Source of the DNA: DATGFB01 sp032160545
Lineage (GTDB): Bacteria; Actinomycetota; Actinomycetes; Mycobacteriales; Jatrophihabitantaceae
Assembly (NCBI GenBank): GCA_032160545.1
Contig: JAVHVN010000159.1
Location: 1 to 64,000 of the forward strand
Length of the DNA: 64,000 nt
Reading direction: 5' to 3'
The notes beneath the pieces were generated by a model. The model was not told the origin of the DNA. It did no database searches and saw nothing but the letters and a program-made list of their open reading frames with translations. Both the position numbers and the translations under genes were made by a program. The first letter of the stretch is position 1; the number at the start of each line of letters is the position of its first letter. This document shows, piece after piece, positions 33,601-42,463 of this stretch.

Positions 33601-34223
33601 ACCTCGTCGCCCCAGAACTCGACCCGCAACGGATGCTCTTCGGTCGGCGGGAAGACGTCGAGGATGCCGCCGCGAACGGCGAAGTCACCGCGCCGCTCGA
33701 CGAGATCGGCCCGCGCGTACCCGGCGTTCACCAGGTCGGTGACGATGTCGGTCAGCTCGCGTCCGGAGTCGCCCGGGCGCAGGACGACCGGCTCGAGTTC
33801 GCCGAGGCCGGGCGCCTGGGGCTGGAGCAACGCGCGCACCGGCGCGACGACGACCGACAGCGGGCCGCTGGTGGGGTCGTCCGTGGACGGATGCGCGAGC
33901 CGGCGCAGCACGGCGAGACGCTGGCCCACGGTGTCGGCGCGCGGTGAGAGCCGCTCGTGCGGAAGCGTCTCCCAACCGGGGTACACGGCGACGGAGTCCG
34001 GCGGCAGCAGGCAGCGCAGGGTCGAGACGAGATCCTCGGCCTCACGCCCGGTGCTCGTCACCGCGAACACGGTGCGCTGCGCGCGTCCGGCGAGCGCGGC
34101 GATGGCGAACGGCTGGATCGCGGCCGGGCCGCTGATCGTCAGCGTCGGTGCACCGGCGGATTCGACAGCGGTCGCGAGGGCGGCATCGTCCAGGGCGGCG
34201 TCGAGCAGACCGGTGAGGCTCAT
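30675..34223 (-). CDS. mfd: Transcription-repair coupling factor
   Basis: A 1182-residue ATP-dependent translocase that removes RNA polymerase stalled at lesions and recruits UvrA. Modules in order: UvrB-like N-terminal region ('YPGWETLPHERLSPRAD' near 85), CarD-like RNA-polymerase-binding domain ('GDFVVHEQHGVGKYVEM', about 500), superfamily 2 translocase with Walker A 'GDVGYGKTEV' (about 655) and 'IIDEEQRFGVEH' (about 750), the TRG region, and the C-terminal D7 domain. Length is usual. The ATG at 34223 is preferred; a TTG three codons upstream is nearer an AAAGG site and cannot be excluded. Confidence 0.96.
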   Translation of the reverse strand: MSLTGLLDAALDDAALATAVESAGAPTLTISGPAAIQPFAIAALAGRAQRTVFAVTSTGREAEDLVSTLRCLLPPDSVAVYPGWETLPHERLSPRADTVGQRLAVLRRLAHPSTDDPTSGPLSVVVAPVRALLQPQAPGLGELEPVVLRPGDSGRELTDIVTDLVNAGYARADLVERRGDFAVRGGILDVFPPTEEHPLRVEFWGDEVEEVRYFKVVDQRSLEVAEHGVWAPPCRELLLTDDVRARAGELLQQFPELGELLDPISRGEAVEGMEALAPALVDDLRVVLHELPAGSHVVLCDPERVRSRAADLVRTSEEFLEASWAAAAGGGKAPVDLAAASLRDLDDVAGEAADLGVPWWGITQLRTDSGVDGGSVVSGFEAAPAYRGDTEAVMADLKSWTRDGWRVALVFDGHGSAQRAVERLGAAEVPARLVGEADLDAGVVDVTTGRLEGGLIAPALKVALLTEADLTGQRGSVTKDNSRLPSRRRNAIDPILLKAGDFVVHEQHGVGKYVEMVRRTINGGEREYLIIEYAPAKRGQPGDRLFVPTDSLDQVTKYVGGESPSLNRLGGADWAKTKGRARKAVKEIAAELIRLYSARMATRGHAFAPDTPWQRELEDAFAYVETPDQLAAIDEVKADMEKPLPMDRIICGDVGYGKTEVAVRAAFKAVQDGKQVAILVPTTLLSHQHLQTFSDRMAQFPVTIRELSRFSPPGEVEAITQGIVGGGVDIVIGTHRLLQQTVRFKDLGLVIIDEEQRFGVEHKEYLKSLRTAVDVLTMSATPIPRTLEMSLTGIREMTTILTPPEERHPILTFVGAYDSRQIGAAVRRELLRDGQVFYIHNRVESINRAAARLAEIVPEARIAVAHGQMGEGALEEIMVGFWDKRYDVLVATTIVESGLDIPNANTLIVDRADMFGLSQLHQLRGRVGRGRERGYAYFTYPPERPLTETAYDRLATIAQHTEMGAGMAVAMKDLEIRGSGNLLGGEQSGHIAGVGFDLYVRLVGEAVADFRGDTQEEFADVKVDLPVDANLPVEYLPGERLRLEAYRALASATTDEAVDAVRAELLDRYGPLPAPVENLLAVARFKVVCRRHGVTEVSLQGNAVRLTPIDLPESAQLRLTRLYDKGHYKQAASTVSVPRPKGVVKPDGSFQVAQFGGEPLRDVALLTWCVEVLENLVPVPVG

Positions 34224-34292
34224 GGGTGGCAATGACCTTTCGCGCGCAGCACAAACGTCCCCTGATCCGGGAAGGGAGGGGATGGCTCCAGC

Positions 34293-35255
34293 TTACGCGG
34301 AGCGGGTGAAGTGCCAGGCGTCACGCACCATCGCCTCGAGATCCCTGGACGGGTGCCAGCCGAGTACATCGGCGGCACGCGCGTTCGAGGCCACCAGACG
34401 CGCCGGGTCACCCGGACGGCGCGCCTGCTCCTGCACCGGCACGGCACGTCCGGTCACCTGCTCGACGGTGCTCAGCACCTCGCGCACCGAGTAGCCGGTG
34501 CCACTGCCGAGGTTGATCACCTGATGTTCGCCGGACCGCGCGGCGTCGAGCGCCTTCAGGTGCGCGTCGGCCAGGTCGACCACGTGGACGTAGTCGCGGA
34601 TGCCCGTGCCGTCGGGCGTCGGGTAGTCGGTGCCGTACAGGGCGAGCCGGTCCGTCCCGTTCCGGGCTGCCCGCAAGGCCAGCGGGATCAGATGCGTCTC
34701 GGCGCGGTGCCGCTCGCCCCACGAGCCGCGCTCGTCGTTCAGGGCGCCGGCGACGTTGAAGTAGCGCAGGCTGACGGCCGCGAAGCCGTAGGACCGCGCA
34801 TAGTCGGCCAGGGCAAGGTCGGCGGCCAGCTTGGTCGCCCCGTACGGGCTGGTGGGACGGCACGGCACGGCCTCGTCGATGGGCATCTCGACAACGTCGC
34901 CGTACGTCGCCGCCGAGGAGGAGAAGACGATCCGGGTGACGCCGTGCTCGCGCATCGCGTCGAGCAGGGCGAGCGTCCCGACGACGTTGTCGTGCCAGTA
35001 GCGGGCGGGCTCCTGCATCGACTCGCCGACCAGGGACTTCGCGGCGAAGTGGATCACCGCGTCGACCGGCGTCCCGCGCAGGACGGCGGCGGCCTCGGTG
35101 ACGCCGGCCTCGCAGAACCTCGCGCTCGCGGGCACTGCGTCCCGATGCCCGCTCGACAGGTCGTCCAGGACGGTCACCTGGTGGCCGGCCGCGAGCAGCC
35201 CGGCAGTGGCGACGCTGCCGATGTATCCGGCGCCACCTGTGACGAGTACATGCAT
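34293..35255 (-). CDS. galE: UDP-glucose 4-epimerase
   Basis: A 320-residue extended short-chain dehydrogenase. NAD-binding 'GGAGYIGS' is at 7-14; the catalytic tyrosine and lysine are in 'TSPYGATKLA', with the Ser of 'FSSSAATYG'. 'YFNVAGA' and 'GIRDYVHVVDLADAH' complete the family pattern. It interconverts UDP-glucose and UDP-galactose for wall and exopolysaccharide precursors. It lies 69 bases upstream of mfd and is divergent from ppc, with only 57 bases between the start codons. Confidence 0.94.
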   Translation of the reverse strand: MHVLVTGGAGYIGSVATAGLLAAGHQVTVLDDLSSGHRDAVPASARFCEAGVTEAAAVLRGTPVDAVIHFAAKSLVGESMQEPARYWHDNVVGTLALLDAMREHGVTRIVFSSSAATYGDVVEMPIDEAVPCRPTSPYGATKLAADLALADYARSYGFAAVSLRYFNVAGALNDERGSWGERHRAETHLIPLALRAARNGTDRLALYGTDYPTPDGTGIRDYVHVVDLADAHLKALDAARSGEHQVINLGSGTGYSVREVLSTVEQVTGRAVPVQEQARRPGDPARLVASNARAADVLGWHPSRDLEAMVRDAWHFTRSA

Positions 35256-35312
35256 CGGGCCATTCTCGTCTGCCCGCCTGGGAACCCGCTCGACGGATGG
35301 AATGCTGAAGAC

Positions 35313-38081
35313 ATGACTGGGCCGGACCGCACCGACGACGACTCCGACCTGCGCGCCGACGTACGCCGGGTCGCCACGCTCCTCGGCGAGACCCTCGTGC
35401 GGCAGCAGGGTCAGGACGCCCTCGACCTGGTCGAGCGGGTTCGCACGCTGACGAAGGAGAGCAAGGACGAGGGCGGCGACAAGGCGCGCGACGAGGTGCA
35501 GCGGCTGCTCGCCGACCTGCCGATCCACACCGCGTCGGTGCTGGTGCGCGCGTTCGCCGACTACTTCCACCTCGCGAACGTCGCCGAGCAGGTGCATCGC
35601 GTACGCAGCCTGCGCGACCGGCCCGCCGACTCCGACTGGCTCGCCCGGGCGGTCGCGGCGGTGGCGCAGGAGAAGGGTCCCGAGGGGCTCACCGAGGCGA
35701 TCGCCACGCTCGCCGTGCGGCCGGTCTTCACCGCGCACCCGACGGAGGCCAGCCGGCGTTCGGTGCTGACGAAGCTGCGCCGCGTCGCCGACATCCTCGC
35801 CGACCGCACCCAGCCGGACACCCCCGCGCGGGCGCGCCAGGACCGTGACCTCGCCGAGGTCGTCGACCTGATCTGGCAGACCGACGAGCTGCGGCAGCAA
35901 CGGCCCACTCCTCTCGACGAGGCGCGCAACGTGCTGTTCTACCTGCAGGATCTCGCCGACCACACCATCCCCCGCTTCACCGCCGACCTCGCCGCGGAGC
36001 TTCGGCTGCACGGCGCCGCGCTCGCCTCCGACGCCGCCCCGCTGTCCTTCGGCACCTGGATCGGTGGCGATCGGGACGGCAACCCCAACGTGACCGCCGA
36101 CGTGACCCGCGACGTGCTGCGCATGCAGCATCACGTGGCGGCGCGCGCCGTCACCCGGCTGATCGACATGCTCATCGCCGAGCTGTCGCCGTCCACGACG
36201 GTCGTCAGCGTCAGCGACGAGCTGACCGAATCGATCGCGGCCGATCTCGAGGTGCTCAGCATCGACCCGCGGCTGCGCACCCTCAACGCGACAGAGCCCT
36301 ACCGGCTCAAGCTCACCTGCATCAACGCCAAGATCGCGAACACGCGGCGCCGGGTGGACGACGGGCTGCCGCACGTCCCCGGACGCGACTACCTCGGCAA
36401 GGACGAACTGCTCGCCGAGCTGGCCGTGCTCGGCCGGTCGCTGCGCGCCAACTCCGGAGACCTGATCGCCGACGGGCTGCTCGCCACCGCCGAGCGCACC
36501 GTCGCCACCTTCGGCCTGCACCTGGCCACGATGGACGTCCGCGAGCACGCCGACGCCCACCACCACGTGGTCGCCCAGCTCGTCGACCGGCTGGTGGAGG
36601 AGACCTGGCTCTACGACGACGTGCCGCGGGCATACCGGCTCGGCCTGCTGTCGAAGGAGCTGACCTCACGCCGGCCGCTCGCAACGGCCCCGCCGCCTCT
36701 CGACGAGGCGGGCGCGAAGACCTTCGCGGTGTTCACGGCGATCCGCGATGCGCTCGACACCTACGGCCCGGAGGTCATCGAGAGCTACATCGTGTCGATG
36801 ACCCGCGGCGCCGACGACGTGCTCGCCGCGGTCGTCCTCGCCCGGGAGGCCGGGCTGGTCGACGTGCACGGCGCGGGTGCGGGCGGTACGCGTGCGCCGA
36901 TCGCGCGCATCGGCTTCGTCCCGCTGCTGGAGACCGTGGCCGAGTTGCGCCGCGCAGGGGACGTGCTCGACGACCTGCTGTCGGACCGCACGTTCCGCCG
37001 CATCGTCGAGCTGCGCGGCAACGTGCAGGAGGTGATGCTCGGGTACTCCGACTCGAACAAGGAGGCGGGGATCACGACGTCGCAGTGGGAGATCCACAAG
37101 GCACAGCGCACGCTGCGCGACGTGGCCGCGAAGCACGGCGTGCGGCTTCGGCTCTTCCACGGCCGCGGTGGCACGGTCGGACGCGGCGGCGGCCCGACGT
37201 ACGACTCGATCCTGGCGCAGCCGTGGGGTGTGCTCGACGGCGAGATCAAGGTCACCGAGCAGGGCGAGGTGATCAGCGACAAGTACGCATTGCCGGAACT
37301 GGCGCGCGAGAACGTCGAGCTCACGGTGTCCGCTGTGCTGCAGGCATCGGCGCTGCACCGCGCACCCCGGCAGGGCCCTGAGCAGCTGACCCGGTGGGAC
37401 CGCTGCATGTCGCGGGTCAGCGACGCCGCGTTCGCGGCCTACCGCGACCTCGTCGAGGACGGCGATCTCGCCGAGTACTTCGTGGCATCGACGCCGGTCG
37501 AGCAGCTGGGCTCGCTGAACATCGGGTCCCGGCCGTCCCGGCGACCGTCCACGGGTGGCGGCATCGAGGGGTTGCGCGCGATCCCATGGGTCTTCGGGTG
37601 GACCCAGTCGCGCCAGATCGTGCCGGGCTGGTTCGGTGTCGGCTCGGGTCTCGTGGCGGCACGCGCGGCCGGCCTCGGCGACGTGCTCACCGAGATGCAC
37701 GAGCAGTGGCACTTCTTCCGCACCTTCCTGTCGAACGTCGAGATGACGCTCGCCAAGACCGACCTCGGCATTGCGGCGCATTACGTCGGCACGCTCGTGC
37801 CGACGCCGCTGCAGCGGATCTTCGACGTGATCCGCGAGGAGCACGACCGCACGGTCACCGAGCTGCTGCGCGTCACCGGCGAGCGCGAGTTGCTCGCCGA
37901 CTCCCCCACTCTGAAGCGCACCTTCTCGGTGCGTGACGCCTACCTCGACCCGATCTCGTACCTGCAGGTCGAACTCCTGCGGCGGGTGCGCGAGGAGGAG
38001 GACGCGGTCGACGTCGAGCTCCGGCGCGCCCTGCTGCTCACGATCAACGGCGTCGCGGCAGGACTGCGCAACACCGGCTGA
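35313..38081 (+). CDS. ppc: Phosphoenolpyruvate carboxylase
   Basis: A 922-residue anaplerotic enzyme forming oxaloacetate from PEP and bicarbonate. The catalytic histidine is H142 in 'FTAHPTEASRRS'. Further active-site blocks are 'GGDRDGNPNVT', 'GYSDSNKEAG' with K583, and the mobile loop 'FHGRGGTVGRGGGP'. The C-terminal 'RNTG' provides the inhibitor-site arginine/asparagine seen in allosteric PEPCs. Length is normal. The frame is open far upstream through galE antisense, but homology begins at this ATG. It stands alone on the plus strand. Confidence 0.96.
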   Translation: MTGPDRTDDDSDLRADVRRVATLLGETLVRQQGQDALDLVERVRTLTKESKDEGGDKARDEVQRLLADLPIHTASVLVRAFADYFHLANVAEQVHRVRSLRDRPADSDWLARAVAAVAQEKGPEGLTEAIATLAVRPVFTAHPTEASRRSVLTKLRRVADILADRTQPDTPARARQDRDLAEVVDLIWQTDELRQQRPTPLDEARNVLFYLQDLADHTIPRFTADLAAELRLHGAALASDAAPLSFGTWIGGDRDGNPNVTADVTRDVLRMQHHVAARAVTRLIDMLIAELSPSTTVVSVSDELTESIAADLEVLSIDPRLRTLNATEPYRLKLTCINAKIANTRRRVDDGLPHVPGRDYLGKDELLAELAVLGRSLRANSGDLIADGLLATAERTVATFGLHLATMDVREHADAHHHVVAQLVDRLVEETWLYDDVPRAYRLGLLSKELTSRRPLATAPPPLDEAGAKTFAVFTAIRDALDTYGPEVIESYIVSMTRGADDVLAAVVLAREAGLVDVHGAGAGGTRAPIARIGFVPLLETVAELRRAGDVLDDLLSDRTFRRIVELRGNVQEVMLGYSDSNKEAGITTSQWEIHKAQRTLRDVAAKHGVRLRLFHGRGGTVGRGGGPTYDSILAQPWGVLDGEIKVTEQGEVISDKYALPELARENVELTVSAVLQASALHRAPRQGPEQLTRWDRCMSRVSDAAFAAYRDLVEDGDLAEYFVASTPVEQLGSLNIGSRPSRRPSTGGGIEGLRAIPWVFGWTQSRQIVPGWFGVGSGLVAARAAGLGDVLTEMHEQWHFFRTFLSNVEMTLAKTDLGIAAHYVGTLVPTPLQRIFDVIREEHDRTVTELLRVTGERELLADSPTLKRTFSVRDAYLDPISYLQVELLRRVREEEDAVDVELRRALLLTINGVAAGLRNTG

Positions 38082-38147
38082 CCACCGCCGAGGCACCTGT
38101 CCGAAATCCGCCAGCCGATGTCGGCGGCGGGAGGCAGACTGGTCCAC

Positions 38148-39569
38148 GTGATCCTGCCGGACGACGACACCTGTTACCGCGCGGTGCAGGGTCGCGACGC
38201 GCGCTTCGACGGCTGGTTCTTCACCGCCGTCCGGACGACCGGCATCTACTGCCGCCCGTCCTGCCCGGCCATCACGCCGCAGCGGCGCAACGTCGCGTTC
38301 TTCCCCAGCGCTGCCGCGGCGCAGCGCGCCGGGTACCGCGCGTGCAAGCGGTGCCGGCCGGACGCTTCGCCCGGCTCGCCCGAGTGGGACGCGCGCGGCG
38401 ACCTCGCCGGGCGCGCGCTGCGGCTGATCGCCGACGGCGTCGTCGATCGCGACGGCGTGCCGGGGCTCGCGCTGCGCCTCGGCTACTCCGAGCGCCAGGT
38501 GAACCGGACGCTGGTCGCCGAGGTGGGCGCCGGCCCGCTGGCGCTGGCGCGGGCCCAGCGTGCCCAGACCGCGCGCATCCTGCTCGAGACGACCGAGCTG
38601 CCGAGCGCCGACGTGGCGTTCACGGCTGGCTTCGCGAGCGTGCGGCAGTTCAACGACACCGTGCAGGCGATCTTCGCGACGACCCCGACCGGACTGCGCG
38701 CGAAGCGGGCGCGCGGTGCGCCGGCCGAGCCGGGCACGATCGCCCTGCGACTGCCGTACCGGGCACCGATGGACCTCAGCGCCACGCTCGACTTCCTCGG
38801 CACGCGCGCGGTCGAAGGACTCGAGCACCACGAACCCGGTACGTACACCCGCGTGCTCGCCGCGCCGAACGGCCCGGCGCTCGTGTCGGTGTCGGCCGCC
38901 GACGGTGCGGTGTCCTGCCGGCTGCGCCTGACCGACCAGCGCGACCTCGTCGCGGTGGTCGCGCGAGTACGGCGGCTGCTCGACCTCGACGCCGATCCCG
39001 AGGCGGTCGACGCCGCGCTCGCGACAGATCCGGCGCTGGCCGTCCAGGTCGCCAAGCGACCCGGGCTGCGCTCCCCCGGCGCCGTCGACGGCTTCGAGAT
39101 GGCGGTGCGAGCCGTGGTGGGGCAGCAGGTGTCGGTCGCGGGTGCCCGCACCGTCCTCGGCCGCCTGGGCGCCACCTACGGACGGCCGGCGTTCGACGGC
39201 GAACCCTGGCAGCTCTTTCCGGCGGCGGCGGACATTGCGGTGATCGATCCCGCCGAGTTGCCCATGCCGAGATCGCGCGGCCGCGCGCTCGTCGCACTCG
39301 CGGCCGCGATGGCCGACGGGCTGACCCTCGACCCGGGTGCCGACCGCGACGACGTGCGGGCCGAACTACTCCGGTTGCCAGGGGTCGGGCCGTGGACGGC
39401 CGACTACCTGCGCATGCGTGCCGTGTCGGACCCCGACGTCGCGCTCGTCACCGACCTCGGCGTCCGTTCGGCCGCCGCCGCACTCGGCGTCAGCCTCGCC
39501 GGCGGCCGTCCCGACTGGGCGCCCTGGCGCTCGTACGCCATCCACCACCTCTGGGCCGCTCACTCCTGA
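38148..39569 (+). CDS. Ada-AlkA fusion: methylphosphotriester-sensing activator plus 3-methyladenine DNA glycosylase
   Basis: A 473-residue three-part protein. The N-terminal Ada zinc domain has its four cysteines, C35/C39 ('YCRPSCPA') and C66/C69 ('CKRC'), one of which can accept a methyl group from phosphotriesters. An AraC-type helix-turn-helix follows (~90-180). Then come an AlkA N-domain and the HhH-GPD glycosylase ('LPGVGPWTADYLRMRA' and the catalytic Asp of 'LVTDLGVR'). It probably senses alkylation and excises alkylated bases. The layout matches mycobacterial AdaA-AlkA. The GTG at 38148 is chosen by homology; an ATG at 38118 is also in frame. Ogt follows after 11 bases. Confidence 0.92.
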   Translation: MILPDDDTCYRAVQGRDARFDGWFFTAVRTTGIYCRPSCPAITPQRRNVAFFPSAAAAQRAGYRACKRCRPDASPGSPEWDARGDLAGRALRLIADGVVDRDGVPGLALRLGYSERQVNRTLVAEVGAGPLALARAQRAQTARILLETTELPSADVAFTAGFASVRQFNDTVQAIFATTPTGLRAKRARGAPAEPGTIALRLPYRAPMDLSATLDFLGTRAVEGLEHHEPGTYTRVLAAPNGPALVSVSAADGAVSCRLRLTDQRDLVAVVARVRRLLDLDADPEAVDAALATDPALAVQVAKRPGLRSPGAVDGFEMAVRAVVGQQVSVAGARTVLGRLGATYGRPAFDGEPWQLFPAAADIAVIDPAELPMPRSRGRALVALAAAMADGLTLDPGADRDDVRAELLRLPGVGPWTADYLRMRAVSDPDVALVTDLGVRSAAAALGVSLAGGRPDWAPWRSYAIHHLWAAHS

Positions 39570-39580
39570 AAGGCACACCG

Positions 39581-40072
39581 ATGCGCTACACACTCATCGC
39601 GTCACCGCTCGGCGACCTGCTCACCGTGCGTGACGACACCGGCATCACCGGGCTCTACCTGCCCACCGGCAAACGCCCGAAGGCTCCCGCCGGGTGGTGG
39701 ACGCGCGATGACGCCGCCTTCGGCGACGCACGGACGCAACTCGGCGAGTACTTCGCCGGCACGCGACGCGAGTTCCAACTGTCGCTGCACCCGTCCGGCA
39801 CGGCGTTCCAGCAACGGGTGTGGCTGGCATTGCGCGACATCCCGTACGGCGAGACGACGAGCTACGGCAAGACCGCGACCGCGATCGGCGTCCCCGACGC
39901 GGCCCGTGCGGTCGGCCTGGCGAACGGCCAGAACCCGATCTCGATCGTCGTTCCGTGCCACCGCGTCGTCGGGGCGGACGGCTCGCTGACCGGCTACGGG
40001 GGCGGCCTGCCCGCCAAGCAGTGGCTGCTGTCGCACGAGGCGAGCCACGCGGGGCTGTTCGCGTCCAGTTGA
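39581..40072 (+). CDS. ogt: Methylated-DNA-protein-cysteine methyltransferase
   Basis: A 163-residue suicide repair protein removing O6-methyl from guanine. The acceptor cysteine is C126 in 'VVPCHRVVG', with the arginine-finger and helix-turn-helix region 'SYGKTATAIG...ARAVGLANGQNP' and the C-terminal 'YGGGLPAKQWLL'. AAAGG lies 7 bases before the ATG. It is translated directly after the Ada-AlkA fusion, so the pair forms an alkylation-response operon, likely induced through the methylated Ada domain. Confidence 0.95.
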   Translation: MRYTLIASPLGDLLTVRDDTGITGLYLPTGKRPKAPAGWWTRDDAAFGDARTQLGEYFAGTRREFQLSLHPSGTAFQQRVWLALRDIPYGETTSYGKTATAIGVPDAARAVGLANGQNPISIVVPCHRVVGADGSLTGYGGGLPAKQWLLSHEASHAGLFASS

Positions 40073-40146
40073 CCTGCTCGCCGCCTTGACCGGCATCCCT
40101 GCCAGGGCGACGCTGGCACGCGACAGGCCCACTTCTGGGAGGGCAC

Positions 40147-40914
40147 ATGTGGCAGCCAGACGGGTGGGACGCGGCCGTCCGAGTGGGCGTGCTCGCACCG
40201 CACGCGGACGTCGGACCCGAGTCCGAGATCAACGCCATGGCACGAGGCGCAGTCGGCGTGCACGCGGCGCGGGTGCCGTTCGGCGCCATGACCGCCGGCG
40301 GGGCGATGGACCGCACGATCCCGCTGGCGCCGGTCGCCGCGTTCGTGCAGCCACCTCACATCGACGACGCGGTGGCGCTGCTCGCTGCCGCTCCACTGCA
40401 CGCGATCGGCATCGGCTTCACCAGCGCGTCCTACCTCATCGGGGCCGACGGCGAGAAGGACGTCGTCGCCAGGCTCTCCGCGCGCAGCCGGGGCATCCCG
40501 GTCGTCGCGACCGGCGCCGCGGCCGCGGACGGACTGCGGCGGGTCGGGGTCAGCCGGATCGCGCTGGTCAGCCCGCCATGGTTCGACGCCGAGCTCGACG
40601 AGCTCGGCACGCAGTACTTCCAATCCCAGGGATTCGAGGTGGGCTTCCACGCACCGGCCGATCTGCCGAGCGAACAGCGCAGCATCGAGCCGGCGCAGCT
40701 GTACGAGTGGGCTCGGGCGAGCACCCCGCGCTCCGCCGAGGCGGTCTTCATCGGCGGCAACGGCTTCCGCAGCGTCGGGGTCATCGCCGCGCTGGAGGAC
40801 GCACTCGGGGTGCCGGTTCTGACCGCCAACCAGGCGCTGCTGTGGGGCATGCTTCGAGCAGCAGGCTCACCGATCGCCCTGGACGGGTACGGCCGGCTGT
40901 TCACGCTCAGCTGA
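40147..40914 (+). CDS. Maleate isomerase/Asp-Glu racemase superfamily protein without any cysteine
   Basis: A 255-residue protein with the fold pattern of the arylmalonate decarboxylase/maleate isomerase branch: 'RVGVLAPHADVGPESEINAM', 'AIGIGFTSASYLIG', 'GIPVVATGAAAADGLRRVGVSRIALVSP', 'FIGGNGFRSVGVIAALE', 'PVLTANQALLWGMLR'. In active relatives a cysteine sits at one or both of the 'xCTS' and 'xCTNxR' loops. Here those read 'GFTSAS' and 'GGNGFRS', and the protein contains no cysteine at all. The usual racemase/isomerase chemistry is therefore unlikely; it may bind a dicarboxylate or catalyse something else. GGGAGGG precedes the ATG. No clear operon partner. Confidence 0.8.
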   Translation: MWQPDGWDAAVRVGVLAPHADVGPESEINAMARGAVGVHAARVPFGAMTAGGAMDRTIPLAPVAAFVQPPHIDDAVALLAAAPLHAIGIGFTSASYLIGADGEKDVVARLSARSRGIPVVATGAAAADGLRRVGVSRIALVSPPWFDAELDELGTQYFQSQGFEVGFHAPADLPSEQRSIEPAQLYEWARASTPRSAEAVFIGGNGFRSVGVIAALEDALGVPVLTANQALLWGMLRAAGSPIALDGYGRLFTLS

Positions 40915-40948
40915 GCTGGACGCGCCGGCGGGCGCACTGCCGAAAACG

Positions 40949-41521
40949 TCAGTCGTTGAACTGGTTCTGCGCGGCATCGAGGCCGTGGGCCAGCAGCGTC
41001 TCGACCGCATCGGCAGCACGGTCGACCAGGAAGCCGAGTTCCTTGCGCTCGGCGCCGCTGAAATCCTTGAGCACGTAGTCGGCGGGATCCTGCCGCCCCG
41101 GCGGCCGACCGATTCCGACCCGCACGCGGGTGTACTCCTTGCTGCCGAGCGCCGAGCTCGCCGAACGCAGCCCGTTGTGGCCGCCGTCGCCGCCACCGCG
41201 CTTGAGGCGCAGCGCGCCGAAGGGCAGGTCGAGTTCGTCGTGCACCACGGTGATCCGCTCGACCGGCACCTTGAAGAACCGCGAGATCGAGACGATCGGC
41301 CCGCCGGACTCGTTCATGTACGCCTTCGGTTTGGCGAGCACGACCGGCACGCCGCCGATGCGCCCCTCGACCACGTCGGCTCGCCCCTTGTGCGCCTTGA
41401 AGGAGCCACCGATGCGTCCGGCGAGCAGATCGACGACGACGAAGCCGGCGTTGTGCCGGGTGCCGGCATAGCGCGGCCCGGGGTTGCCGAGCCCGACGAC
41501 CAGGTGGCGGTCATCGGCCAT
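40949..41521 (-). CDS. pth: Peptidyl-tRNA hydrolase
   Basis: A 190-residue enzyme recycling peptidyl-tRNA released from stalled ribosomes. The catalytic histidine is H23 in 'GTRHNAGF'. N and D ligands lie in 'YMNESGG' and 'VHDELDLPFG', with 'GGGDGGHNGLRS' and 'RVRVGIGRPPG' also typical. It follows rplY by 36 bases, the usual actinobacterial pairing. Confidence 0.96.
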   Translation of the reverse strand: MADDRHLVVGLGNPGPRYAGTRHNAGFVVVDLLAGRIGGSFKAHKGRADVVEGRIGGVPVVLAKPKAYMNESGGPIVSISRFFKVPVERITVVHDELDLPFGALRLKRGGGDGGHNGLRSASSALGSKEYTRVRVGIGRPPGRQDPADYVLKDFSGAERKELGFLVDRAADAVETLLAHGLDAAQNQFND

Positions 41522-41557
41522 GGCGGATCCCCGGGCCGGACTGGATGACGAGGGGAA

Positions 41558-42202
41558 CTACTCGGCGGAGCGAGCCGCGTCGCCCGAGTCGCTGCCCGCG
41601 GCGGCGACCGGAACGGCGGCAACCTCTTCGGGCTCAGCGGGGCCCTCGAGCTGCTCGGCGGTCGGTGCCTCCTGGATGATGACCAGCACCTGGTCGGCAT
41701 CGCCGGCCAGCGACGAGCCGCTCGGCAGGACCAGGTCGCCGGCCGTGATCTGGGTACCGATGCCGACACCGGCGATGTCGAGTTCGATCCCGGTTGGCAG
41801 GTGGGTGGCCTCGGCCTCGATGCTGACCGTGTTGTTCTCCTGCGTGAGCATGCCACCGGGCACGACGTCGCCGACGACCTGCACCGGCACCTCGATCGTG
41901 ACCTTCTCGCCAAGGCGGACGGCCAGCAGGTCGACGTGCTCGAAGATCCCCTTGATCGGGTGACGCTGGATCGCCTTCGGGATCGCCAGCTCGTCGGTGC
42001 CCTCGACGTCGAGGGTCAGCAGCACGTTCGCCCCGCCGTGGCGGATCGCGTTCGTGAATTCGCGGGCAGGCAACGAGACGTGCCGCGGCTCGGCACCGTG
42101 GCCGTAGATGACGGCCGGGATCTTGCCGGCTCGGCGGGTGCGGCGGGCGCCGCCCTTGCCGAACTCGGTGCGCGTTTCGGCGGAGAGACGGACCTCGGAC
42201 AC
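41558..42202 (-). CDS. rplY: 50S ribosomal protein L25/general stress protein Ctc
   Basis: A 214-residue two-domain L25. The N-terminal 5S-rRNA-binding domain begins 'LSAETRTEFGKGGARRTRRAG'-like (residues ~6-26) and includes 'IPAVIYGHGAEPRHVSL'. The TL5/CTC C-terminal beta-domain follows from ~95, and an acidic Ala/Glu-rich tail ends the protein. The start is a GTG with AAAGG 9 bases upstream. The 261-base gap upstream (42203-42463) holds its promoter region; no other feature was seen there. Confidence 0.94.
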   Translation of the reverse strand: MSEVRLSAETRTEFGKGGARRTRRAGKIPAVIYGHGAEPRHVSLPAREFTNAIRHGGANVLLTLDVEGTDELAIPKAIQRHPIKGIFEHVDLLAVRLGEKVTIEVPVQVVGDVVPGGMLTQENNTVSIEAEATHLPTGIELDIAGVGIGTQITAGDLVLPSGSSLAGDADQVLVIIQEAPTAEQLEGPAEPEEVAAVPVAAAGSDSGDAARSAE

Positions 42203-42463
42203 AGCAGTACACCTTTCGACAAACGCCTGTTTACGACTTCGCGGTGCCTCGGACGCAGCAGACGCGCGTCGACGAACGACACCGCGTCGATCACGGATTC
42301 CGCTGGAAGCGGGTCCCTCGCCGGGGCAACCTCAACAGACTACCGGCTACGCGGAACCCTCCGCACCACCGGGCACGTCAGCGCCTCCCGAGTAGCCGCG
42401 CTGCCAGGCGAGCCCCACGGCTAGTCGCCCTCAGACACGGGCGGCCGAACGTCGCGCCGGTCG

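Noticed and set aside
34311..35312. In-frame upstream extension of ppc by more than 300 codons
   Set aside because: The extension is antisense to galE and has no similarity to PEP carboxylase. The ATG at 35313 gives the family-typical N-terminus and length.
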